A stretch of 64,000 bases of DNA from Gorsachius magnificus (lineage: Eukaryota > Chordata > Aves > Pelecaniformes > Ardeidae): contig CM067081.1 in assembly GCA_034008185.1 (NCBI GenBank), positions 156,208,258 to 156,272,257 of the forward strand, given 5' to 3'. A model generated the notes under the pieces. It was not told where the DNA came from, ran no database searches, and was given only the letters and a program-made list of their open reading frames with translations. This document shows, in pieces, positions 23,801 through 36,808 of this stretch. The position numbers and the translations under genes were made by a program. Numbering within the stretch: position 1 is the stretch's first letter; each line of letters begins with the position of its first letter.

Positions 23801-24738
23801 GTTTCACATGTCAAAGATAAGTGTGTAAAGGCCAAATAAATACCTGGAGTAATTACTCATCAGGGAGGGCCTTGCAGGGAGTGGGGGGAAGTAATTCTGG
23901 CAGCAGTCGCAGATAAGAAAGGTACGGGCAACCAAGGCATGATTCTTTTAAGGATCACAGACTATGGCTTTGCAGAGTGGTCATAGTAAATCACTCCTTC
24001 CACCAATGCATATAGGGATATTAGAGGTTATAAAATTGATCAAAGAATTACGAGAGTAGCTCAAAATGGAGCTCCAACAGTAATCTAAAATGGTGAACTG
24101 AGTGAGACTGTGAAAATAAGAATTAGAAGGGAGAATTGAGCTGGATGGTCAGTATTTAAAAGCACAGATTCTAGAAGGAGACCTGTGACAAAAATTAGAC
24201 TCAGGAAATATTTCACACTTGAGTAACACAGAAATGCACAGCCTGATAAAGTAGGCTAGACTTGAGTCTTATGTAGGAAATTATTGTTTAGAATTTTCTT
24301 TTCTCACCTCCCTTAAGATTCCGTGTTTGACTGAATTATTCCTGGCAGTTATTGGGAATCTAAGGTCTGGAAGTTCTTCTTCGCTAAAGAGATTTTTCTG
24401 CGACAATATTTTGCTACATTACCATCTTAGTTTTATTTTTGAATGTTCTTCCTGTCATTGTGGTGTACAAAATAAAAAATTAATGCAAGCATATTTAGAT
24501 GACATGGAACGAGTGAATATACATAGAAAATTATGTCTTTATGTAAGCAAAGCTGTATTTAAAAAAAAGATAGTTAAAATGAAAACAAAAATAGTACATT
24601 TGTAATTGCACTATTTTTTCATGTTGAAAACTTAAAATGTTTTAGACATTGGACACATACGTAGGAAAATGCAGTCTTGATTTCACACTGCAATATCTGT
24701 GAGTGTTTTCTCTCACATGAGTAATTATATTTCAATGT
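20890..24738. other. Non-coding stretch, no gene seen
   Basis: Beyond the target-site repeat the DNA has no recognised transposon or exon. Open frames stay below about 95 codons. A moderately GC-richer patch near 21.8-22.3 kb shows no protein family. Confidence 0.65.
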
Positions 24739-24790
24739 GTAAGACCCCAGTTCTGCAAACACTTCAGTGTGCAACTTGGACACTTTTGTT
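24739..24790 (+). repeat. Old interspersed-repeat relic (CTGCAAACACTT type)
   Basis: TAAGACCCCAGTTCTGCAAA followed by CACTTCAGTGTGCAACTT. This resembles the 'gatcctgcaaacacttatgc' end of an old repeat that I know from turtle, crocodile and bird DNA. Short and decayed; family not assigned. Confidence 0.4.
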
Positions 24791-25669
24791 TAGGAGGGGC
24801 ATCAACCTAAATGAATTGCATATTTGGGGTCAAATTTCCAAAAAGGGGTACAAAAGTTAAAGCTACTCACATATATATAGGTTCAGTGTAACTGCTCAGT
24901 TACAGACAGATATTTATGAGTCTAAGAATTCGTAGAAGAGGAGTATTAGATCTGGATCTTATTTTAGATTCTGGTCCAGTTTATTACTTTGTCTGTCCAG
25001 AACTAAATGCATGTTTTAGATCTGAGGCCCTAATATTGCAATTGCTTAATGCATGTTTAATTTCACCATATTTGAAAAAGTTTTATGGTATGTTCAAATT
25101 AGCAGGATAAGGTTTTCTGGGCAAGGGTGAAAACCTGACTTTCTCATTGAATTCCCATTAGTATCAGCAGAGTCAGGATTTGCACTGGTATCCGTGATAT
25201 ATGAGCTTCCATAAACCATAAGGAATACATATATGCTTTTAAGTTTTCTTTGGGGACTTCCAGACCACTTTCCTGTAATCTTGTATTTTGTTTCAGACCT
25301 TTCTCTCTGGCATATTTCTACTCTAAAACTAAGATGCAAAAAGTTTATAGGAAGTAATAGCTACCTCATTTGTTGTCTGAATGATCATAACAATGGGTCA
25401 GTAATCAGAGGAAGAGTACTGCATGCTTCTTATTGTACATCTGTGAATAACATTTTAGTTCACACATCCTTAACAGGCACCCAGATTGTTAATATCCACA
25501 GCTGATTGCAATGCTAGCTCTGAATAAAGAAAATGAAGGCTGGCTAGTTCAAGGCATGCTGGGAAGATGGAGCTTCTAAGAGGTTTTTCGGAGGATTGTC
25601 ATTATTAAATGAGTGATTATTCCCTAATCTCAGTAATGAAGGAGTTATAAATTTGTGAGATCTTGAAAT

Positions 25670-25835
25670 GTAGAAACATGGAATAAATCAGGGTGGAAGG
25701 AGCTTCCTCCTCAAAACAGGGCCAGCTCTGACATCAGACCAGGTTGCTTAGAGCTTTATCCAGTTGGGTCTTCAAAACCTCCAACCTCCCCTAGGTCACC
25801 TGGTCCATTCCTTAACTGTCCTAATATGGAACACT
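25670..25835 (-). mobile_element. Old CR1 LINE 3' end fragment
   Basis: On the plus strand, AGGGCCAGCTCTGACATCAG, then CAGGTTGCTTAGAGCTTTAT and CAGTTGGGTCTTCAAAACCT follow the reverse complement of the ORF2 C-terminus/3' UTR of an older CR1 subfamily. CTGGTCCATTCCTTAACTGTCC continues it. The tail (TAGAAACATGGAAT) is worn. Divergence is much higher than in the 2.3 and 47.3 kb copies, so this is an older insertion. Confidence 0.8.
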
Positions 25836-28800
25836 TCTGTGTGGAAGTAGGGACTGCTGAGCAGGGTTTATGTGCTTTCTTGGGGAATGCAGGGAACAAG
25901 AGAAAATGGCTTTCCCAGATGAAAGTTTCAACAATCAGGATGAGAAGCACCCTGGGAGAGCACAGAGGAAAGAGAGGTGAGTCTTAATCTGTTTCTATGT
26001 GCCCTGTTTCTAAGGGTCATGGGAGGCTGGGTGTGGAGCAGCTGTAGGGTGCAATGGATGTGATTGTTCTCTGCTGTGGCACAAATAGTGTTTTGTGATG
26101 CCAATGCAATGGTGTCTGGAGAGCCAATTTCAAAGTAATGCAATTGAAATATCAAATAGTTAACAGGAAGGTTAGTGTCTACTCAGTATTAAAACTGAAA
26201 AACTATTCTTATGCAGCAAGGATAATAGGAGTCTGAGTGCCAAAAATCACACTAACATAGTAAAGCTAAATAGACACCACTCAGGTTTTAAAATAGTGGA
26301 AAAGAAAGTTGAATGCCATTCTGATAACCAGAAGGTGTTTAGTAGATCTACTGAATGGGACATAAATAGTCTTAAAAATGTGTGAGTAATTTAATGGTGA
26401 GAAACGTACTAAGGATGTAATACAACAACAATACAGTTCCTAGTCTTTTGCCAAAACATACACGCAGTGCAAACAATCCTTTCAATGCCTTGTGGAAGCA
26501 AGTAAATGGGTTAGCAGAATTAGAATGTGCTGAATGAAGTCAGACGCCAGCTGACTGAAGTGATGGTATGGCCACCATATACATGGAGAAGAGGGAAGAA
26601 GGCAAAGCTATCAAGTTATCTCTTAGCCTGTGAGAAGAGCTGGAAAGGCCAAACCTAGATATTTTTTACTATTATTATTTTATTTTGTAACTTTTATTTT
26701 TTCCTCCATCCTATGGTTTTGGCATCTTGATTTAGAATCTTCTCTTTGGGCAGGTAAGTTCAAGTGCTTTCACTGCAGGATTCCACTGACACATAAGGTG
26801 TACCAAAATCTCTTTGACTGGAAATAATGATTGATGATGTGCTTATTTGGGACAGAAATTATTATGTGTTATAAAAATCTATGTAATGTCTGCCAAGCAA
26901 AAAAAGCCTTAAATTGAGTGAGAACTAATACCCAATTGGGGTGAGTAAGACTGGTTATTTAGGAAACCTACTATGATTTGTGCATCATGACAAAGGAATT
27001 TGACTGAACATAAGTAAGGTAATTGGACAAGTGGAAAGACTTCAAAAGAAAAAGGCCACCCAGAGATTCACAGACTCATGACAATTTCTAAGCAAACCTA
27101 CTCCCTGATTTATCATAAATATTCCACTGACCATGTTGCTAGGGGACAATAGCGAATGCTGCCATGATTACAAGGGGGAGGACTTGTGGAACTGACACAG
27201 AGGAGATGAAACTAATTTTCTTCAGTTTAATGAAGAGTCCAAGTTGATACAAATTTATGTGGATTAGAGACTACCCTTCTGAAAGAAGACAATCTGGAGG
27301 CATATCCTTTCAACACACAGATTTAACTGCAATAGAACTATACCCAGATTGGGAAATATAACTGCTGGTTATTGGATTGATTTATGAGTGGTTTCATGAA
27401 TATGTTTGTAAATCACTTGAGGTAAAAACAGACCATATACCACAGGAATATGACAGAAACTACTCTACAGATAGCTCTTTTAGCCTCAGAAAGCATCCAT
27501 GAAATTGAAAAAAACCCCTTCAATTTGAAATCCTGGCTTGAAAAGGGCATGATTAGAATATCCATGATTAGGAGAGGAAACATGAAGTGGTCTATGAGGG
27601 CTCTTTTCAGGGAGATCCTTGCCTAAGCATAGATTTTTGCAAAGGTGTTGGAAGTGTAATGAAACATGCTGAGATCGGGAGGGTGTCACTAGGTAGTGTC
27701 AAAATGTCCCCACGCTGACTGTTGGAGAAGTGCTAATGGAATTTTAAATAATCTTTTCTGCTCCTTAGGTCTCATAATGTGTAGCTTTCTTTACTCCAAG
27801 GACCCAAGCACATTATCAGGGTTTAAGCATTAACATGTTTCTAAGAAACAGAATGCTGGAAAACAAACAAGAAGTTGAAACAATAGGAAGATCTTGCTTG
27901 CTTTTGTTGAATCTGCTTCATAATTTGTATGGATTACATTATTTTTTTTAATGAAAAAGTTCTTGTTTATATTTAAATTGCTGTATGTTACATTTCATAA
28001 AGCAACCATTTATAGATTTGTAGTACAACCCTCCTTCCCCCGCATACAGGATTCCAGATGAATTAATAACCGATTGTATTCAGCAGTCCATAAATTTCTA
28101 CTCTTTTTCAGCCAACCTCTTTTGAATATTTGCAATGGTTAGCAGAAATAGTTCAGTTATGAGAATATATACTGGAGAGTTTAACAAATTTATTCACATG
28201 GAGCATGATGGCAAAACATATTGTACATCTTGCTGTACAAAGATGATGTTAGAGACTTAGGGGCAGAAGAACAAAAGTTTCAGTGCCAGAATGTAATGGG
28301 TTTCTTGAACCAAAGGTGGTTAATTGTGGTTAGCCAAAAGAACTATACATCAGGAATGACAAATAGGGCAGAAAACTTACTCCAAGAATGCACAACAATT
28401 ACCGTCAATGTGTCTGAGAATATTTCAAGCAAAAAAATAGGACTTCTGCTAAGGGAATAAGTCAATGATCTTAACAATGCCCTTTCTTATGAGCACTCAT
28501 GGTGGTGAATACTCTCAGAAGAGAACATTAGGAGTCACTGGCTTTCTGTTTCTTGAGAACAAATGTAAATGTAAAGCCAATGCAGCCACTGGAAATGGAA
28601 AGCCACAGGGACAGTAAGTATGAACCCCCAGCAGTGCTTCCACTTTCAGAGTTGGTTAGGCAGCCCCATGAGCTTCAGAGTGCATAGTGGCACTGATGGT
28701 AAACCATGGAGGATCAGAGGTGATTATTGCTAATGGAGATCCAGAAGACATCGGTACAGTCTGCTTATGGGTGTGGGGAATTGTAAGAGTTTACCCTCCC

Positions 28801-30195
28801 TTCTCTCACATAGCTATTGATTTGTGCTTTACTGATTGTTTGAATTCACCTGTGGTAGTTGTTGGTTTTGGTTGAAACATTTGCTTTTCTTATCTAATTT
28901 TCCAAGTTTAAAAAATATCTGGAGAGCAAGGAGATATAATTTAGCTACTAAATCCAGTGACTGGGTCTTTTATGACCCAACCCATATCCTATGGCTAATG
29001 CCAGGAAATACCAGCACTCCTTTCTGTTACCTTACAATGTCCAATATGCTGAAAGAATATTGTCTTGCATGAAATGAAACAATCTTTCAGCAGCTCCTCA
29101 AATAAGTCATATAACCAGTAATTTTTTGCTCCACAGTAAAGGCTGATATGCTCACTTTGCAATTCAGAATCGTCACCCAGCTTCTAAGCCACAAAAGCAG
29201 GGCTCTTCTAATCGATTGTTGCTCCAATATTACTGGTGCCCACTGGCAGAGGACTACTGGTGTCATGTAACCATAAGTATTCGTGTGAATGAACCCTAAG
29301 TTGTTAGTAGTTCCTCTGGCACATCACACCCCTTTTCAATGAAGCAATGTACCTATTTGGAAAAAAAAAAAAAACCAACCAGTTTTAACTCTTCTGTGGT
29401 GTTCTGCCCATGCGGCTTCTCAGGTTCAAATAACTTTGCCTAGAAATATTTTCAAATATTTTTCAAGATATATTAGGACATAATTATGCTCATATCATAT
29501 ATGCCTGCATTCTTGATTGGTATTTTTAATATTATGAGACAGCTGCAGTCTTTTCAGATAAACTTGTTCTTTAAAGTGTATCTGTGTGGTCTGCTGCAGA
29601 ACACAACTTTTATTCTTTCTGCATGTGTATACATTCATCCTTGCTGAAAACCTTTAATATTAAATAAAACCTAAGACCGACATTCTAGTAGAGAACAGTA
29701 GTAATTATACACCTAGAAAATAAGAAAGTTCAGAAGGTATTTTCTGCTTGTAAATAAAAATGACAGAAGCAGTTTCTCCCTTGCAGACATGGGAAAGAAA
29801 AGTAATTTCAAGTCCTGCTGGATTCAGGTTCATGGATTGAAAGGTTTAAGTGTAGCAATTTACCTTTATCAACAATGTAGCAACATCTGTAACAACTGTA
29901 ACGCTGAAAACGGTGTCTTTAACAGGGACAATAAACATTCTGAGGAGGAAAGTTAATTTCAGAAAAATGCAAAACCAGTATACTCTATAACCAAACAATT
30001 TTTGCATGCTACAGCAACACAGACTTCAGCCTTCAGTCACCAATGGAAATTTTCTTATCCCAGTTAAGAAAACAAGGTAAATGAAAGTACTTCTTATTTG
30101 TCTACCAATTCTGAGATTTTTAGGAAAACAGTGAAAATTCCGCATGCAGTCTAAGAGATGAAGGATATAAGTTATTTTGAGAGCCGGTGAGTTAA
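25836..30195. other. Non-coding stretch, no gene seen
   Basis: A+T-rich DNA with no recognised repeat or exon. There is a 14-base A run at 29361-29374. Open frames are under 95 codons. Confidence 0.65.
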
Positions 30196-30199
30196 ACCA

Positions 30200-30840
30200 G
30201 AGTATTTAGTAGGTACTGCTGTATCAGGTCAGACAAAGTCTACCTGCCCCAGCCTTCTGTTTCTGCCTGATGGCACATACTTAAGGAAAGCACATTAAAA
30301 GGTAGCATACAGACAGATACTTCCCCTGGTACAACTCCCTGAGACAGAAGCTTACAAGCCCAGACACTGCATCTCTGTAATGACATTTGATTTATTTGCA
30401 TCTTATAAAAATATATCAAAATACTTCATAAGCTCATGTATGCAATTATTTTTTGCAAATCCTGCAGCAATGAGTTCCATAGTTAAATTACACCTTATTA
30501 ATTAAAATACTTCTTTTTGTTTACTTCAATCAGTTACTTAACACTCTATTTTGATGACCCTTCTTTTTCTTTTTTTATTACAAACAGTGGTAATTGTGAC
30601 TTTATAGAAGGTCTTACATCTCTTTAGCTCTCATTTGCCTCTTTTTCAAGGCTGAAGAGCTCTAGACAGATTTCTCCTCAAACATAGGCTACCCCATGCT
30701 TTTGATCCTTCTTGTCATCCTTTTTTGTACTGTTTCTAGTTCTGGCATATTCTTTATGAAAAGAAGTCACCAGAAACCCTCACAGGGTGGCTTTATGATG
30801 TTTTCTGTTTTGTTTTTGACAGCAGATGCTTAGGGAAGTG
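30200..30840 (-). mobile_element. Ancient CR1-like LINE relic
   Basis: Three blocks in consistent order and orientation match an old CR1-type LINE that is common in turtles and crocodilians and found as relics in birds. First, 30210-30270: CTGTATCAGGTCAGACAAAG, then CCCCAGCCTTCTGTTTCTG. Second, about 30470-30570: AGCAATGAGTTCCATAGTTA, then AATACTTCTTTTTGTTTACTT and GATGACCCTT. Third, 30620-30830: CATTTGCCTCTTTTTCAAGGC, then CTTTTTTGTACTGTTTCTAG and GTGGCTTTATGATGTTTTCTG. The coding strand is minus, so the 3' end lies toward 30200. It is heavily eroded and non-coding. The subfamily name is not assigned. Confidence 0.75.
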
Positions 30841-33800
30841 CATTAGAGAAAGTTATCATACAGAATCACTCTATTCTCCCAGTGCCTAGAGTTTAGCTAG
30901 TAGCAGAATAGCTCTTTTGTCAGTCAGAAATGTCTACAGCAAAGGCTAACCCCAGTTCTCTTACCCAATTTACTGTGTGGGCCTGCATTTTTCAGGGCAA
31001 AAATGGTTAGGTATAGACAGAAAGAAAAAATCAGGAGTTCCTTAATTTAGAGGGAGGAAGCAGTGCGAAACTATGGCCTAAGAAATACAGTCTGGATTAG
31101 AATTGTAGAAGTTGTTACTTTTTTTTTTTTTTAAATAGTTATTTGGGGCTGGAGGGGGGAGGTTCAGTGGTTCAACCCAAAATAAATAAGTACTTGCGGT
31201 CAGCCCAAAATCAAATTTTTCTGTGAATTGAAACAAATAGTCATTGCCAGTAGGAATGTTCAAACCCATATGGAGAAAATGCAGTTTCTAGGGTCTGATC
31301 TCAACAGCAGAGGTTCTCAACAAATATTCACCTTTTGCACCATATGCTTTCATGACCCATTGTAACCCCGCATCCTGTTGCTGTGAATAGGAATAAAGGC
31401 TTTCCTTACATGTTTTCATTTTTCCTGTTTCTGAAAGAAATGAGACGTTGTTTAACAGCAAATCTAATTTGGATGTGATTATTACTGTTGAGAGAATAAG
31501 TGCCGGCTGGCTGGGTAAGGAGCCAAGAAAGGTTTCTAGCCACAAGCAAAGAAAACAGCAAGGGCCCAAGGGTAACACCAAGTTTGAGGGAAGGTGTCTC
31601 TCTCACAGACCTAAAGAAAAGACCTTTGCATATTGGGTACTGGAGTATGCCACTGATTAATTACAGTCCCAAAAGACCTGTAAGCAAGTGGGAAGAGATC
31701 ATAAGTATCTGGCATTTGTAATGCGAAGGTAGACAGGAAAGGCACCGGACTGTTTTTATTTCTTTAAACTTTTGTGTATCTGCAAAAGAAACAAGGGTTC
31801 ATAATTTTTTCTGAGGGAGAAGATTCAGATGGTTTGCTCTATTCACTAGTACCATCTTGTCTGGGGGGAGAGGGGGGGTTGAAGTAACTGGGAAGAAAGG
31901 CTGAGCCACTGTGTTACCTCCACTGGTATTACGACTGTATCCAACTCTGGGCAAAAATATACTAGTATGAGAAAAGTAAATAACTGTACAATAACTGTGT
32001 GTTGGGGCTGGGGGGAGGTGGTGGGGAGGAGAGTGAGGAAATCAGGGTACAGATTTACCTTCCCCCCCTCTCCTGGTAGAGGACCACATCTGTAAGAAGA
32101 GCAACCAAACTACAAGATCTTAGGCCCTGATAAGTAAGATATTTAACTCCACCCTGAAATTCCTCAGCCTGTATACCGTCCCCAGGTTCCCATGTTCCTT
32201 GGAAATTTTCTTTGGCAAAATTTTTAATGACAGGGGAGAACAAGTGCAAGACAAAGTGAATGTAACAGAAGACTGCCAAAAATTAGTGTCCAGCGTATGT
32301 AGTCAATAGGTTGCATAACCTGCATGATTCCAAAAGTTATGTTTCACTTTAGATGCAGTGGGCTTGCTCTGAGTCAGTTATAATCTCTTCTGTATAGCTT
32401 ACACCTTCACTGTATGCTTGTATCACTACAGTTGCAAAGAAACTACCGTTTGTGCTAAGCCAGTAGCTCTTGCTCTACATGCCTGGAGTAGTAGCATGAC
32501 TGAGAACTAACCCCCAGTCAAGCTGAAATGGAGAGTGTTCAGTTGCTCACTACAGGACTGGGTTACTTATAAAAATAGAAAGCATTGCTTACAACAAAAG
32601 TTGTGATTGCCTATACACATCCATTAACTTATAAAGGTTATGAAGAACTCGCCATTGAAATTATTAAAATACTTCTGTTAGAAACATTTTTCCTTTGGAA
32701 AATTTAGCCAGAAGTGAAAACTGGATGTATTTTTTAATAGTTTTGGGGTTTTTAAGAAAACACTAAAAAATCCCTTACAGAAAGCAAGTATCTTTGCAAA
32801 AAGTTGTTGTTTTTTGGGTTTTTTCTTGCCAAATCCCCAATTTTCGATCTCATAGTTTCAACAAAATTTTTTCAGGCAGCCCGAAGAGTAACAAAGATCA
32901 AACAAAATCTGTGAAGTGCTCTTAAAATTGGGAGTAGGGGTAAAGTCCTACAAAGAAAAAAAATGTTAAGCGGTTTGGACCACAAAGGAATATTTGGAGA
33001 GTGTACTAAGACTTGTCTGTGTCTTGTTGATTTGCCCTGAAACTGCTAAACAGCTAATGAAGCAAAAGTTCAACTCAAACAGTTTAATCTAGAGCTGACT
33101 GAAAAAATACTTGGAGCAAAACATTTCAATATAAAATGGCTTTTTTCCAAAACCAGAACTTTCAGGAAAAGCTTTCAGTTTCTTCTAAATTTCCATTTTT
33201 TATTGGAACCAAATATTTTGGTCTTCTATTCCTCTCCTTTTTTTTTTTTTTTCTTCCTCCCTGCACCCTACTTTCTTTTGCCACTGAATACAATATAAAG
33301 ACTAATGTCTAGGGACTATTACTCTTTAAGGTTTTTTTTTTGTTTTCTTTTTTCATTTGTGACCTTCCAAAACATTCTCAACTTCAGAAATGTTGGAGAG
33401 TAATAAAAGAGGGGAAAAAATATATAGTTATTTGTAACCCTGCAAATTTTTCAAAGTAGAGAAAGCTTTGAAAAGTTGCAGAATAGCAGATCTTCTGCTG
33501 AATAAAATTAATGATGTTCACAGAAAAAGAATGGGTTCAAAAATAGGAATTTAATTTAAAATTTAACAAAAACATCATACTTCAAGCCACATATGAAATA
33601 GCAATATCAATATCTTCTGTAAGAGATGTTTTTTCCAGAGTTGTAGGCTTCAGTGTCAGGAAGTACCATCAGATTATCCAATTTTCATGTAGATTGCATG
33701 TCACCAGTTATTCCTGTTTGAGCTTACTAGCTGTGCCCAATTAGTATGGGACTTCTGCAATTGCTAGTGGACTTCCATTTTGTTCATCTGCTTTCCAAGG

Positions 33801-33960
33801 TTGGCAGGTGTTGTTGACCACCACTTGAAATTTATCTAATAATCTTGCCATTGGCCAGCAAGTACTGGAGAGCTATTGGCATGCTATACATTTCCCTCAA
33901 ATCTTACAATGCATTTGCAGTAATGGCTGAATTTCAGTATAGGCATGCCTGGGCTCCTTC
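30841..33960. other. Non-coding stretch with homopolymer and G-rich patches
   Basis: No gene or named repeat seen. Contains T14 at 31119-31132, T15 at 33238-33252, and G-rich plus-strand patches at about 31862-31878 and 32003-32030. I do not count four separate runs of three or more Gs in either patch, so they are only borderline quadruplex candidates. Confidence 0.65.
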
Positions 33961-34035
33961 ACAAAATCACAATCATTTACGTTGGAAAAGACCTTTAAGA
34001 TCATCAAGTCCAGCCATTAACCTAGCACTGCCTAT
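33961..34035 (-). mobile_element. CR1 LINE, 3' tail stub
   Basis: AATCATTTACGTTGGAAAAG, ACCTTTAAGATCATCAAGTC and CAGCCATTAACCTAGCACTG are the reverse complement of the last part of a CR1 subfamily whose 3' end reads '...GATCTTAAAGGTCTTTTCCAAC'. Only about 75 bp survive. The plus-strand copies at 38.1 and 53.4 kb end in the same text and are probably of the same subfamily group. Confidence 0.88.
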
Positions 34036-35258
34036 CTTTGGTACCAGGATTTGTGACTGCAAAACAAACCCAAGGACCTGGATAAATGCTTAGGCATTTG
34101 GTCTGCACTTGAACTCCAGCCTGCTGCAGATAAATTCCTGCCTGAGGCACCTCAGGTCTTTCTGTAATGCCATTCTTACTGCTGCACAGAGATATCTTCA
34201 GACATGAGCTTAAGTATTTTACTGACTCTAGACCTTAGTTAATGTAAAATATCAGTCAGAAGAGTAATAGGGATTCTGGGAAAACAATAAACTGGCATGG
34301 TCTATGGACTAAGTGCAAATGAAATATGGGTGCTAATAGTAAGGTCACACTGACTGAAATGTCTGAAGCAGACCCCCAAAGATACATAGTGAATTACCAC
34401 TGGAACTTATGGAGTGAAGTTCAGGTATCAGGCTGTGAATGTGCCCGGCTCTCACTGAACTCTCACTACAAATGTCAAGGTTTCCAAGATTTCCAGATTG
34501 CCAGTTGGCAAGGAACAACAGTATGGCACCATTGCTATGGTCCCACCACAATGAAATCCACTGATACTGATGGAAGTACTCTCTTCTGCTTCCCTTGGCT
34601 GTGAACAACTTCAGTGTTCACCGTTACTGTTGTTCTTATTTGAGAATGGATAGTGGAAAGTCTGGGAGAAGAGTCAAGGGGCACAGAGACAACAGACAAT
34701 GGAATGGGGCTATGGTTATGAAACAAACAGGAAAGATTTTTGTGGTATCCTGAATTTTAAAGAATGGGTGCGGGAAAAGTATGTCAAGAGAAGGCAACAA
34801 GTAACTGTGAGACTAGGAAGAAATCCAGGAATGATTCTAGATTTTAAACAGTATGTGATCAAGATTAAAGGCTAAAGGAAGAAAACAATTCAAAGGAGTA
34901 AGAGAATCAGACAGAAGAGCTTTTTGCAGTTGTGAGGAAGGAGGAAAAATATGTAGGAGAGAATTTAAAGCAGAGAAACATAACATAGGAAAGAAAAGTA
35001 ATGATTTGAGAAATGTGTGTCAAAGTTGATTCAGAAATAATAGCTTTGAGTAGGTGTGAAGGGAAGAAAAAAGATCACAGGAAGTGGCAGGGGATACAGA
35101 AAACACATGGGGATGAGAAAAGAGTCAGGAGCTCAGAGAAATATAACAAAGAATTGTGAGGAGGAATGGTTTTGGGTAAACGACAGGCTGGTGTAGGCAT
35201 GCAAAGAAGCCATTCTTTTTTTTTTTCCCCTCTTACTTTTTCTCTGCTGTTTGTTTAT

Positions 35259-35280
35259 ATCCCACTGTGGACAGTGGGAT
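35259..35280. repeat. Perfect inverted repeat, 10-bp arms, 2-nt centre
   Basis: ATCCCACTGT, then GG, then ACAGTGGGAT. No T run follows, so it is not a simple terminator. There is no transposon or RNA-gene context. Confidence 0.7.
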
Positions 35281-36776
35281 CTTTCAATCTCTGTGAATGC
35301 TGTTGAACCTCTAGCTTTGCTGATTTGATAGCCATACCTATCACTGGGGGATTTAGTATGCAGAAACTACAAGAATATGACTGTACATACTGTCAACGAT
35401 GCGTGCTTAGCTAACAGCACAGGAATTAAGCCTAGACTGACTCTAGCAAATTAAGCAATGCCAGGGAATGTTCTTGAGAGCTGAAGACCACTTTTCTCTA
35501 TTAAATTGTTAGCATGGATGCTGGCAACACTCTGACCCAGGTCAGATAGCACTTTCCTAGACAATTCCCAAGTATGGCTCAGGAGTTAGTGCATGCCAAG
35601 GGCAGTTCCCAGTAGGCAGTTTGGATGCACTCGCCCCAGTTTGGCGGGTAAGGGAAGTGAATGGGATTGAGGCAGCCTGTTCTGTGCCAGATGTGCTGTG
35701 GGCCAGGGAACATTCCTTAACACATTTAGTTTACTGGCATGGATGCAGCCAAAGAGTGCATGGTTTCCTCTCTTTGAAAGAGAGGATGTAGTGACTCCTT
35801 AGCTTAGAACAAGGTCCGCTTCCTTTAGATAGGAAAAGGTAAAGAGTTAGAAAGCTGCTGGAAGAACAGCCCTAAGTCCCTGAAGAGGAAGAGGCAAGAT
35901 ACACACAGAACAGCAGAAGCACCTCCAGGCAATGGAAAGACCTGGATGTTAGGTACAACTAGACCTGGAAGTACACGTGCAACTTTCAGGTCTCTCTTCA
36001 CCTCCTGTTAGCATTAGTTAATGTCCACATGTTGAAGATGAAAAATGCTTTATAAACTTATAATTAATGCATTTAAAAATTATTTTGTTTTACTGACTTA
36101 TGTAATTTGTGCCTTTGTGCCTAGGTCCAGCCAGTCAGCTGAAATAAAATGTCAAGTAAAAACGACTTTTAATGTGAATACTGTGTCAATGAATACAGCC
36201 TTCTCTTGTGCCAGAAGTGTTGCCCTTCTGTGTTAACAAGTAGAGTATAGAGGAAGATTCCACACTTTTGCATGACATTGGAGAGTTTAACAATGGAGCT
36301 CGGTGCTCTGATCTTGTCAAATGAAATCCTCTGGACTTGTACTCTCCATCTGTTTCCATTCAGGTCAAGCGCACGTGCATTTATTGCTGTCTGTCATCTG
36401 CATGACAGGAACACCTAGAGGCCCCACCTGAAATGCTGTGCAGAGACTCATACTAAGACACAACCCTTAAATCGGAGAGTTTCTAATCCAAATGGCTATC
36501 ACAAAAAAAAAAGGATGAAGTAAAATATCTTCAGGTGGAAGATCAAGAGCTACAATGCAAGCAGAGTAAGATGGAATCTTGGCCTCATGTTAAGGAGAGT
36601 TTTGTCTTTCATTTCCATGTGATCTGGATTTCTTCCCTGCCTGACTTTTCCAAAACTACAGGGGAAGTCTGCGTCAGAGACAGGAATTGAACTCTGAGTC
36701 CCTGTCCAGTGACATCGTCCTTCCCGCCAAAGGGGGAGGATGATTTAAGTATGCTCCGTGGACAGCATGCTCAACA

Positions 36777-36808
36777 AAATCAATGGAAGTTGTGCACATT
36801 GAGGGCCT
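36777..36808. repeat. CATTGACTTCAATGG-type relic
   Basis: AAAATCAATGGAAGTTGTGC followed by ACATTGAGGGCC has the spaced CAATGGAAGTT...CATTGA arrangement of the old palindromic-core repeat also seen at 58.58 and 59.43 kb. Weakly preserved. Confidence 0.35.

Noticed and set aside
31862..32030. G-rich patches as G-quadruplexes
   Set aside because: I could not count four separate runs of three or more Gs with allowed loops in either patch.
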